A stretch of DNA of 58,431 bases from CAZFER01 sp964517495 (lineage in GTDB: Bacteria; Hinthialibacterota; Hinthialibacteria; Hinthialibacterales; Hinthialibacteraceae): contig CAZFER010000037.1 of assembly GCA_964517495.1 (NCBI GenBank), positions 1 through 58,431 of the forward strand, in the 5' to 3' direction. A model generated the notes under the pieces. The model did no database searches and was not told the origin of the DNA. It saw only the letters and a program-made list of their open reading frames with translations. Of the stretch, positions 16,695 through 23,929 are shown in pieces (position 1 is the stretch's first letter; each line of letters starts with the position of its first letter). Made by a program: the position numbers and the translations under genes.

Positions 16695-16980
16695 AGAACT
16701 CAAATCAAGAGCATTAAAGCGTGATGATGTTAAGGCGGAATATGAAAGCATGGCAGAAGAATTTTCAATCTTCGAAGAATTACTAAAAGCACGTCTGGAT
16801 GCTGGTGTGACTCAAACAGAAATTGCGAAACGCCTTGGAACTACCCAGTCTGCTATTGCCCGTCTGGAATCGGGCAGCGGGAAACATTCACCTTCATTGG
16901 CAACCCTTCGAAAATATGCACATGCTTTGGGTTGCCGCCTGGAAATACGTTTGGTTAAAGAATCGGATAGGAATTATTAA
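16681..16980 (+). CDS. higA: HigA-like antitoxin, XRE helix-turn-helix
   Basis: A 99-residue antitoxin. The helix-turn-helix occupies about residues 40-75: DAGVTQTEIAKRLGTTQSAI followed by ARLESGSGKHSPSLATLRKY, the typical HigA layout. The N-terminus (residues 1-35) should wrap the toxin. Its AGAGGT ribosome site lies inside the end of higB, giving translational coupling. It probably represses the operon through the inverted repeat at 16344-16361. Its TAA shares three bases with the stop of the convergent RelB-like gene. Confidence 0.88.
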   Translation: MISHKELKSRALKRDDVKAEYESMAEEFSIFEELLKARLDAGVTQTEIAKRLGTTQSAIARLESGSGKHSPSLATLRKYAHALGCRLEIRLVKESDRNY

Positions 16981-17243
16981 ATCACCCATTCGTTCTCAAG
17001 ATCATCAAACATCTCTTGAGATGTTTGATAATGTTTTCTCCCACTATTACCCAGTTCTTCCATTGCTTCCTTTGTTTCAGCGTTTGGGACCTTAACCTCA
17101 AATGGCAAACCGCCCTGCAGGACAACTTGATAAAGGAATAGGTTTACTGCTTGGGCAGGTTTTATCCCGACCTGCTCAAAAATCGCAAATGCCTTCTTCT
17201 TTGCGTCAATATCTAATCTTAAATTGGTTGGTTCAGTTGCCAT
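16977..17243 (-). CDS. RelB/DinJ-family antitoxin without an adjacent toxin
   Basis: An 88-residue protein with the ribbon-helix-helix start of the RelB/DinJ family: TNLRLDIDAKKKAFAIFEQ then VGIKPAQAVNLFLYQVVLQG and GGLPFEV. Known members bind DNA as dimers and neutralise RelE/YafQ toxins through the C-terminal half. A proper start is indicated by AAAGGAG before ATG 17243. No toxin gene follows: immediately downstream is the end of higA on the other strand, and its stop codon overlaps that of higA within TTAA. It may be a relic, or its toxin may be elsewhere. Confidence 0.85.
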   Translation of the reverse strand: MATEPTNLRLDIDAKKKAFAIFEQVGIKPAQAVNLFLYQVVLQGGLPFEVKVPNAETKEAMEELGNSGRKHYQTSQEMFDDLENEWVI

Positions 17244-17259
17244 ATTTAATTCTCCTTTG

Positions 17260-17284
17260 ATAACAATTGCATAACATTTGTTAT
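17260..17284. promoter_or_regulatory. Inverted repeat upstream of the RelB-like gene
   Basis: ATAACAA (17260-17266) and TTGTTAT (17278-17284) are exact inverted arms 11 bases apart, with a further ATAACA at 17271-17276 between them. The site lies just upstream of the ribosome binding site of the RelB-like gene and is a plausible autoregulatory operator. Confidence 0.5.
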
Positions 17285-17327
17285 TTCTTGCAAGGAAAAT
17301 ATTAAGTAAAAAAACCTTCCAATATTT

Positions 17328-18785
17328 CTATTTATTTTCTGTAGGCAGTTTTGCATCGACTCGCTTCTTCCAATCGTCAAGCGCTTTTTTGAGTTCTGAT
17401 GCTTTTTGCGGTCTTTTTTCGCTTAAATCAGTACTTTCTCCAATGTCGTCTTTAAGGTTATAGAGTTCAATCTGCCCGTTTTCGTAATATTCCAGCAACT
17501 TCCAATCGCCTTTCCGGATAGCACTAACCGGTGTGGTTGTGGGGTAGTAATGGGGGTAATGCCAATGTAACGCTTCACGTAGCAAGGTGGCGTTGGAATC
17601 ACGCAGCACAGGTTTTAAACTGACTCCATCCATCGCCTGGTTGTGTTTTTCATCACCCTTTAACGAAAGCATATCAAGCAGGGTAGGGTAGAGATCACAC
17701 GAGGTCACCGGCTCATGGCAAACTTCACCCGCCTTGGTTACATAAGGCCATCGCACCATCAAAGGCACGCGAATGCCGCCTTCATACAATGAACCTTTCC
17801 CAGAACGCAGAGGGGAATTATTCGTAACCGGCTGCCCTTTATGAACATTGATATAACCGCCATTATCGGAATAGAAAATCACCGCAGTGTGATCTGCGAT
17901 CCCTAAATCATCAATCTCACGCAAAATGCGTCCCACATTTTCATCCACACTATATACCATGGCAGCATAGGCGGCGTTTTGATGGTTTAACCCTTCTTTT
18001 CGTTTTTTATTATAGTATTCAACTAACTTTGGTTTGCCCTCAATGGGAGTATGGACACTATAGTAGGCCATTTGGATAAAAAATGGTTCATCCCGATAAG
18101 TGCGCATCACCTTGATGGCTTCAGACGTGAGCCGATCAGTAAGGTATTCACCCTCCTCGCCGAACTCAAGATGAGGGACATAGCGATAGTCGCCATAGTG
18201 CCAGTCTCCACGATAGGGATACCAATAGGTATTAGGCGCACCCCACAAGGTGCCGCCAATGTTGATATCAAAACCATGCGTTTGGGGGTAATGTGCCGCA
18301 CCTCCCAAATGCCATTTACCTAAATGGGCTGTGCGATAGCCCGCCTGTTGTAACACTTCAGCGATAGTGGTTTCTGAATGAAGCAGGTCAGGCTCAGTAA
18401 TAGGCGAAGCCAAGGGACGTGAGCCGGGATCCTCACGCCTGCCCAAAGCGCCTTCACGCCAGATAGTCATATTCAATCTTGCAGGATTTTTACCAGTCAT
18501 GATGGAGGCGCGTGTGGGTGTGCATACCGGGCTGGCGGCATATGCATTATCGAAGCGTTCGCTCTGCGCGGCCAAACGGTCGATGTGGGGCGTCTCATGC
18601 AAATCAGCTCCATAACACCCCAAGTCGCTCCACCCCAAATCATCAACCAGGATGAGAACAACATTCATCTTTTGATCCTGAGTCGAAGCAAGGGAATTCA
18701 GTGCAAAAGGTTGCAAAAGCGCCGATGCGGCCAACAAACCATTGCGTAATACCTGACGGCGTGAAGGTTTATGAGAATTTCTCAT
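17328..18785 (-). CDS. Tat-exported arylsulfatase-like sulfatase
   Basis: A 485-residue exported sulfatase. The N-terminus carries a twin-arginine signal (SRRQVLRNGLLAASALL). Metal ligands are visible in ILVDDLGWSDLGCYG (D48, D49), the formylglycine motif is C88-T-P-T-R92 with the following A-S-I-M-T-G, and downstream are LGKWHLGG and FYSDNGGYINVHKGQP, all standard for arylsulfatase A-type enzymes. The C-terminal GDWKLLEYYENGQIELYNL is the usual sulfatase tail with the E-L-Y-N-L segment. GGGGAG precedes the ATG by 6 bases. Sulfate is probably removed from an algal or animal glycan; no formylglycine-generating enzyme is recognised nearby. Confidence 0.93.
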   Translation of the reverse strand: MRNSHKPSRRQVLRNGLLAASALLQPFALNSLASTQDQKMNVVLILVDDLGWSDLGCYGADLHETPHIDRLAAQSERFDNAYAASPVCTPTRASIMTGKNPARLNMTIWREGALGRREDPGSRPLASPITEPDLLHSETTIAEVLQQAGYRTAHLGKWHLGGAAHYPQTHGFDINIGGTLWGAPNTYWYPYRGDWHYGDYRYVPHLEFGEEGEYLTDRLTSEAIKVMRTYRDEPFFIQMAYYSVHTPIEGKPKLVEYYNKKRKEGLNHQNAAYAAMVYSVDENVGRILREIDDLGIADHTAVIFYSDNGGYINVHKGQPVTNNSPLRSGKGSLYEGGIRVPLMVRWPYVTKAGEVCHEPVTSCDLYPTLLDMLSLKGDEKHNQAMDGVSLKPVLRDSNATLLREALHWHYPHYYPTTTPVSAIRKGDWKLLEYYENGQIELYNLKDDIGESTDLSEKRPQKASELKKALDDWKKRVDAKLPTENK

Positions 18786-18836
18786 TAGTAACTCCCCATT
18801 ATGATAATGTTCTATTTTGGGCTATATAGTGTTTGA

Positions 18837-19433
18837 TTACTCAATCCCTGCCAGTTCCCCTCCATAGCGGATGATATCACCTCCACTATTAAGCCCATTG
18901 GAGGGATGGTAGATGACACCGGTTATAGGTTTGTTGAATCTTCTTTGCAGACGAATATGCATGGCAGCTGAGAAAGAATGATCCGGTCCGGCGGAATTAA
19001 CAGAAAAACTGACCGGCATGCTGGAAAATGGCACGCTGTTGGCGCCAGACCACCATTTTCCCCATTCACCGCGATAGTTTCCCCATACATAAGTGGAATA
19101 TTGCGTACCTATGTTTAAAATACCCTGATCCCCCATTTGTTCAGTATTGAAAGGATCTTCCAATCCCAAACTGCTTAGATAGGCAACGGGTGTGGTGAGT
19201 TCATATATACTGCCTACATATCGTTGGTTGGATTTTGGAAAAGGGTAAGCATTATTGTCGATTTTGTAATTCTCGGTTGCCAGGGCGATGGCTTTTTGAT
19301 CACTTTGAACACGTGCTATTTTGGCTCGGGTTTGAGCATTAAGGAAATTCGGAACGGCAATAGCGGCCAACACCCCAATAATCGCCACCACAATAAGAAG
19401 TTCGATCAAGGTAAATCCCTTTAATTGTTTCAT
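18837..19433 (-). CDS. Type IV pilin-like/pseudopilin protein with N-methylation motif
   Basis: A 198-residue protein with a class III prepilin signal: KQLKG cleaved before FTLIELLIVVAIIGVLAAIA, including the conserved Glu at position 5 of the mature protein. The next helix (NFLNAQTRAKIARVQSD) is typical of the GspG-like secreted pilin-like proteins abundant in Planctomycetes-like phyla. The C-terminal 120 residues are a variable globular part with no recognised fold. It needs a prepilin peptidase and a type II/IV machine, none of which is in the window. AGAGGGATATC precedes the ATG. It lies downstream of the FlgM-like gene but is separated from it by a terminator hairpin. Confidence 0.9.
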   Translation of the reverse strand: MKQLKGFTLIELLIVVAIIGVLAAIAVPNFLNAQTRAKIARVQSDQKAIALATENYKIDNNAYPFPKSNQRYVGSIYELTTPVAYLSSLGLEDPFNTEQMGDQGILNIGTQYSTYVWGNYRGEWGKWWSGANSVPFSSMPVSFSVNSAGPDHSFSAAMHIRLQRRFNKPITGVIYHPSNGLNSGGDIIRYGGELAGIE

Positions 19434-19542
19434 GATATCCCTCTTTTAAACTTTTACTGGCGGTACAATTTTACTATGCTGAACATTTCCTAACACACTC
19501 CAACATATAGAGATAATTGTCAAGGGAACTTAAAATATAAAT

Positions 19543-19569
19543 GCCCCTCAAAACAGCGTTTTGAGGGGC
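19543..19569 (-). terminator. Strong hairpin downstream of the FlgM-like gene
   Basis: A perfect 12-bp stem (GCCCCTCAAAAC with GTTTTGAGGGGC) around a three-base loop. On the minus strand it follows the FlgM-like gene by about 50 bases and is followed by a T-rich ATTTATATTTTAA, consistent with an intrinsic terminator that separates that gene from the pilin-like gene. Confidence 0.75.
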
Positions 19570-19619
19570 GAAAATCCAGGGTATAAGATGGGGGTTAGGA
19601 GAACCTCATCTCACCACTA

Positions 19620-19925
19620 TTATGAAATTCCTAAAATCTTGCGTGCAGTTTGACGGGAAACTTCGATACCGTCCAACTCACCATTCTCAACTTTTTCTCG
19701 TGCTTTGCTTACAGCTTCCGGTCGAAAATCTGGTTCGGCTTGCGCTGATGCAACCAGACGTTTGATCGATTGGGCTTCTTTCGCTCCTGCTGATATCTCG
19801 ATTCGGTCACCCGCAACCGCGGATGAATTTTCCTTGCCCTTTGACGAACTCGCTCGTGCATTGGCACGATCAGCAATTCGTGCGGCATTCTGGGTGGTTG
19901 TGTTCAGTCCAACAATATCAACCAT
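19620..19925 (-). CDS. FlgM-like anti-sigma-28 factor domain protein
   Basis: A 101-residue protein. The C-terminal 60 residues fit FlgM: DRIEISAGAKEAQSIKRLV, then RPEAVSKAREKVENGELDGI and VSRQTARKILGI, matching the family order D-x-I-x-I-S ... R-x-x-x-V-x-x-x-R-x-x-I-x-x-G-x-Y-x-V ... I-A-x-K-L-L. The N-terminus is low-complexity and probably disordered, as in FlgM. FlgM inhibits FliA (sigma-28) until the flagellar hook is complete, but no flagellar gene is present here, so the partner could be another sigma factor. The ATG follows AGGAGATGAGGGATC with acceptable spacing. It could be a distant structural homologue only. Confidence 0.65.
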   Translation of the reverse strand: MVDIVGLNTTTQNAARIADRANARASSSKGKENSSAVAGDRIEISAGAKEAQSIKRLVASAQAEPDFRPEAVSKAREKVENGELDGIEVSRQTARKILGIS

Positions 19926-20185
19926 GATCCCTCATCTCCTTCTATTGCCCCCGTAGTTACCCTTTATAGTACGTTCTGCTCCTGATAATACATTCTTGCA
20001 TTATAACATGTTTTACAATCGTGTCCAATTAGAACTCTTCATTGTTATCGTCCACTCTTCCATAAAACTTTAATTGTTTCATGAAAGATTTGGAAGAATT
20101 CATATCATGAACTTCGATCTAATTTCATTATCGGCAGTAAAAATTCGACCTTAAAATTTTCTTTCATTATCTCAACCTTAATAAT

Positions 20186-21487
20186 TCATTTTCCATAAAA
20201 ACGGCAGGTTGTAAAGGAGGTAAAATAAAGAATCAGTGATGCGAAAAAGTCTTTATCCACCATAAGTTGTTCAAATCCACCTGGTTCAAAATGGCCTGGA
20301 TGGAAACCGATTTGCAACGGTTCCATTAAAAGAAGAGTTGATCCTAACATACTCATAAATATAGATATATATCTTTTTTCTTTAAATGATTTATAAATCA
20401 AATAGATCGCAGGATAAAATGTCAGGCTCAAGCTGTATCCTGCCAGGCGGGGAGTTAACAACAAAATACATAAAATAAGTATTGTCAATATGTTATTGTC
20501 TGTTTCGCTCGTTCCCTGACGTTTTTGATGAAAATTCACCGCATTGGCTGTCAGAATGAAGATTATAATGGGAAATATAGGGATCAGGATTTTACCCAAA
20601 AGTGGAAAATGGATGATCGGTTGGGCAAAGTATGTTTCACAAAAGGTCCGTAATATCACTGTGGTAGCGGAGCAATTATATATACTTTGTACCTGTTCAT
20701 CCCACATTAATGTCCATGTAGGTGTTTGAAAAAATTGGAGATAATTTATAACCGGCCTGTAATCAACAAGCAAAATCACTCCAAAAACCATGGTACTCAA
20801 AGCAAGGGCTTTTAATAACTTCCAGTTTCGTGTATGCACAACGTAAAGTACAAAGAACATTAGAGTTCCTTTAATAAGACCGGCAAAAAGCATCAAAAAA
20901 GCACAGCTCCTCCATCGATTGGTGCGCCATAAAGCCAATGAACATACAATCAGTGAATATTCGAATATGGCGATATTCCCTGCATTGAAATCCAATGCAA
21001 AGGGGCGGAAAAAAAAGACCGCGATGTGTATTGCGATAAAAATAATCGATTGTATTTCGATTCTTAATAAATAGAGCATAACAAAAAGGCTAATTTCAAG
21101 CAGCACGCATTTGATCAACAGCCAGCAAAATGAAGCCTCAAAATAGGAAAGATGGGTAAGCGGCCATAAAACTCGGGCAAACAGAGGAGAGTATAGGTAG
21201 GGTAAGCCTTCATACCCAACTCCATCGATAGATTTTGCGATTTGTTTTAGTGTCTCTGGATCGTAGGGATTTTCTCCATTCCAAAGGGCGATGGATGCAA
21301 CATAATACACTGCAAAATCCCATTGACGCCGCACTGCGTCGGAATACCACCAAAATAGCATGGCAAATCCGATGATAAATAACACTGATTTGGAATAGAA
21401 TCCAAGTGGCTTATGAAAAAGAAATGACTGTGAGGTTCTATAAAGCGAGCAAGCGAAGGTCCAAACCGATTTTGGTGGTGATTTCAT
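20186..21487 (-). CDS. GT87-like (DUF2029) polyprenol-phosphate mannosyltransferase-type membrane protein
   Basis: A 433-residue integral membrane protein with about ten hydrophobic helices. The first exoplasmic loop has RQWDFAVYYVASIALWNGEN followed by P-Y-D-P, and later YLYSPLFARVLWPL, the signature of GT87/GT-C-type mannosyltransferases (Asp in W-D-F and the Y-x-P-x-F turn). Members use polyprenyl-phosphate-mannose to mannosylate cell-envelope glycolipids. The start at 21487 overlaps the upstream gene by 50 bases; only a weak GGGA lies upstream, so a slightly later start is possible. The overlap suggests co-expression with the unknown upstream protein. No function for the particular acceptor can be read from sequence. 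Confidence 0.75.
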   Translation of the reverse strand: MKSPPKSVWTFACSLYRTSQSFLFHKPLGFYSKSVLFIIGFAMLFWWYSDAVRRQWDFAVYYVASIALWNGENPYDPETLKQIAKSIDGVGYEGLPYLYSPLFARVLWPLTHLSYFEASFCWLLIKCVLLEISLFVMLYLLRIEIQSIIFIAIHIAVFFFRPFALDFNAGNIAIFEYSLIVCSLALWRTNRWRSCAFLMLFAGLIKGTLMFFVLYVVHTRNWKLLKALALSTMVFGVILLVDYRPVINYLQFFQTPTWTLMWDEQVQSIYNCSATTVILRTFCETYFAQPIIHFPLLGKILIPIFPIIIFILTANAVNFHQKRQGTSETDNNILTILILCILLLTPRLAGYSLSLTFYPAIYLIYKSFKEKRYISIFMSMLGSTLLLMEPLQIGFHPGHFEPGGFEQLMVDKDFFASLILYFTSFTTCRFYGK

Positions 21488-22418
21488 GCCGCGTATCCCA
21501 TAAAATTCGATCGATAAGATCGATTAATTCATGACCTTGCTTGCATTCCTCGGTGGATAAATTGAGCTCATCCAATGTATCAATAAAGCAGGTTAATAGA
21601 GAATCACATAGAACAAAAGTACAACATGGATCGGGGGGCAGATCGGTGGGTGAACAGTTAAAGCGATCCAACCATCGAAGAAATACCAAATTTGAGCGAT
21701 GAACAGCAATGGTGTAGTCCAGTAAGGCTTTCTTTGAATATTCCTGCCTCCGCTTGGGTTTGGGAGATGAGGTTTTCTTTCCCTTTTGTTGATCAAGGAA
21801 TGGTTGTAACTGGATGATATTATCTTCACGATGTTGAGGTTGGAATTGATGGTTCAACAATTGGATCAATTCCTTGAATGACATTTCTTCGACCAGATTT
21901 TCCATATGTTGACCCTCATCAAGCGGCAGAGGGTTTTGATGGCTGACCGCTTTTACCCAATCATCCCACAGAACATCTTCGTCGTTGTCATCAATAAATT
22001 CACCCATTTTGCCTTCCATAAATTCATGGTAGCGGGATTGAAAATACTTTTTGTCCTTGCAAACATCTTTCAATTCATTCAGTTGTTCGCGTGACAGTTT
22101 TCCTCGTTGATAAAGGAAGGTAAACAATTTTTTAAGAGATGTGATAATTGCATTGATATCAGTGGGATTGGGGTTATTTATGCATTGAAAATACCATAGC
22201 CCGAGAAAATCGTAAATTTTCTCTGCCCGTATGGAAGAGATGCCTTCAAGAAAATAGACAACATGATATTGGATCAAAAACAGGGCCGCATTCGTGGTAT
22301 GCTTTTCCGCGGTCGTGATTTTTAACCCGCTCTCCACCAATTCATTAAAAAAATCATCAAGCAAATCTTCCAGATTCTCAACCAGTTCTTCTTCGTAACA
22401 ATAGAGCCATTCCGACAC
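21438..22418 (-). CDS. Protein of unknown function with recombinase-core-binding-like N-terminus
   Basis: A 326-residue acidic cytosolic protein that I do not recognise as a family. Residues about 10-125 have the helical spacing of tyrosine-recombinase core-binding (SAM-like) domains: LVESGLKITTAEKHTTNAAL, FLEGISSIRAEKIYDFL and INAIITSLKKLFTFLYQRGK. No catalytic tyrosine-recombinase domain follows; the rest is an acidic/glutamine-rich linker, a KKTSSPKPKRRQ basic stretch and a cysteine-containing helical C-terminus (PPDPCCTFVLCDSLLTCFID). The start is GTG, nine bases after AGGA. The 3' end overlaps the GT87-like gene by 50 bases, so they are likely translated from one transcript. The recombinase resemblance is only by pattern. 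Confidence 0.7.
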   Translation of the reverse strand: MSEWLYCYEEELVENLEDLLDDFFNELVESGLKITTAEKHTTNAALFLIQYHVVYFLEGISSIRAEKIYDFLGLWYFQCINNPNPTDINAIITSLKKLFTFLYQRGKLSREQLNELKDVCKDKKYFQSRYHEFMEGKMGEFIDDNDEDVLWDDWVKAVSHQNPLPLDEGQHMENLVEEMSFKELIQLLNHQFQPQHREDNIIQLQPFLDQQKGKKTSSPKPKRRQEYSKKALLDYTIAVHRSNLVFLRWLDRFNCSPTDLPPDPCCTFVLCDSLLTCFIDTLDELNLSTEECKQGHELIDLIDRILWDTRHEITTKIGLDLRLLAL

Positions 22419-22561
22419 GAGGATTAATCCTGTTGTTTGGTATCGTTTGCTTATTGCAAACTTATTTTAGCGCAATAATGTTTTCCTGCAACTTTAACAT
22501 GAATTGCAGTTAATTTAAACAATAAAAGAAAAAATATTTTTGTTAATTGAATGTGTGATTT

Positions 22562-23584
22562 TCAAGCATCCATGGGGGGGCGGTAAGCACAACCATGAGT
22601 ACACAAATGGCAATTGGATAGAAATGTTCTGAATGCTTGAAATTCCTTGGACTTCAAATAACTATCCAACCCATCGGAGATGTGCCCCAGCGGCTCTGAA
22701 AATAGGCAACCCCGAATATACCCTCGTGAATCAACAAACAGAAAGTTGTCAGATGAACAAGGGATATCAAGACCACCTCGATCTTCAAAAAACCGTATCA
22801 AATTTCTGAAATAGATTTCGCTGTGGGGATAGAGGGTGGGATGGTGTTGTTTTGAGGTTAAAACATAGTCTATGATTTGATGAACATGTTGAAGAAACGC
22901 ATCATCAAATTGCATAGGTTCCGGCCAGTCAATTCGGGTTTTTCGATAAATCACATCATACTCATGGTAAGCCTGCACAGTAATGGAATCCACACCAATT
23001 GCTTCACAATGTTGTAACACATTGATCACTTCGTGGGCATTTTCTGGCCCGATGACGACTGCCACCACCAATTTGGAACTGGACTGCCGTTCGTCTCGTA
23101 TTCTCAAAAAGCGTTCACAATTATCCCATAATTTATCCACTCTTCGTATGCCTGTTAATTTTCGGAGCAATTCACGTTCCACGGCATCCAGGGAGACCTG
23201 AACATAATCGATCCCCACATCAATGGTTCTATGGCAATGCTCATCATTCAAAAAATAACCGCTGGTCCCCACAAATATTTCACCGAAAAATGGACGGGCA
23301 GCAGAGATGATGTCATAAAATTGCTTGGATAAGTATGGTTCTCCACCCGTAATCACCAGTTTACTATATCCCAAACGAGCAGCGGGTTCGAAACACTGAG
23401 TGCGCAGGCTATCAGGTGATAATTCGAGATGCGCCGGAGTGGTGTTCAACTCGGGAATATAGCATTTTGGACAAGCCAGATTACAGCGTTCGGTAATCTG
23501 CAAGTGCAGCATTTCCGGCTGGATAGCCTTTAAGGGAGCCACTTGTTCCATTATACGAGGGTGTTCAACCACTTGATTAACCAT
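22562..23584 (-). CDS. Radical SAM enzyme with SPASM/twitch-like C-terminus
   Basis: A 340-residue cytosolic radical SAM enzyme. The [4Fe-4S] motif is C-N-L-A-C-P-K-C in ITERCNLACPKCYIPEL near residue 33, followed by the GGE motif (VITGGEPYLSKQFYD) for SAM binding. The C-terminal third has clustered cysteines (IPCSSDNFLF, RGCLFSEP and NCHLCTHGC), enough for one auxiliary cluster as in twitch or SPASM enzymes that modify peptides or activate proteins. No convincing Shine-Dalgarno is seen before ATG 23584; M12 is an alternative. A 62-codon frame ends 27 bases upstream on the same strand and could encode its substrate. It lacks the length and extra cluster set of sulfatase maturases, so I do not assign it that role. 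Confidence 0.85.
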   Translation of the reverse strand: MVNQVVEHPRIMEQVAPLKAIQPEMLHLQITERCNLACPKCYIPELNTTPAHLELSPDSLRTQCFEPAARLGYSKLVITGGEPYLSKQFYDIISAARPFFGEIFVGTSGYFLNDEHCHRTIDVGIDYVQVSLDAVERELLRKLTGIRRVDKLWDNCERFLRIRDERQSSSKLVVAVVIGPENAHEVINVLQHCEAIGVDSITVQAYHEYDVIYRKTRIDWPEPMQFDDAFLQHVHQIIDYVLTSKQHHPTLYPHSEIYFRNLIRFFEDRGGLDIPCSSDNFLFVDSRGYIRGCLFSEPLGHISDGLDSYLKSKEFQAFRTFLSNCHLCTHGCAYRPPMDA

Positions 23585-23611
23585 TTATATATATGTTCAA
23601 CTGTAACTAAG

Positions 23612-23800
23612 TTAATTATTATATTCAAACTGAAAAAGATGGAATGTAAAAGGTATCACGCATAATGGTTGCTTTAAGCGCTCGATACCCTGTCTGTTGA
23701 TTCTTTCAGAATTGATGCCATCCGGACAAATCCCCCATTCAATCCAACCGGCTTTATGAGATGGTATGAACTTGATTCCCATGTAAAACATGAAGAACAT
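23612..23800 (-). CDS. Possible 62-residue small protein upstream of the radical SAM gene
   Basis: A 62-codon frame on the same strand as the radical SAM gene, ending 27 bases before its start. The peptide begins with a hydrophobic MFFMFYMGIKF, then IPSHKAGWIEWGICPDG and a basic middle, and ends LFQFEYNN. Three in-frame ATGs occur within 21 bases, and only a weak AAGG lies upstream. I know no homologue. It could be a precursor peptide, a small conserved protein or a chance frame. No other gene is seen in 23585-23929. Confidence 0.3.
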   Translation of the reverse strand: MFFMFYMGIKFIPSHKAGWIEWGICPDGINSERINRQGIERLKQPLCVIPFTFHLFQFEYNN

Positions 23801-23929
23801 GCAAATGATTGCGCCTTTTTAATTATTTATCCCACCATTGCTTGATTCAGCCTCATTAAACGCAATCGATTCTATTGAACTTGATAATTCATTCATAACC
23901 ACGGAATGAGTGTTCGGGGAGGTTGTTAT

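Noticed and set aside
16977..17243. HigBA plus RelB read as one three-component toxin-antitoxin operon.
   Set aside because: The RelB-like gene is convergent and has its own ribosome site and operator-like repeat.
22562..23584. Radical SAM gene as the maturase for the Cys-type sulfatases.
   Set aside because: It is short and has only enough C-terminal cysteines for one auxiliary cluster, and it is not next to a sulfatase gene.
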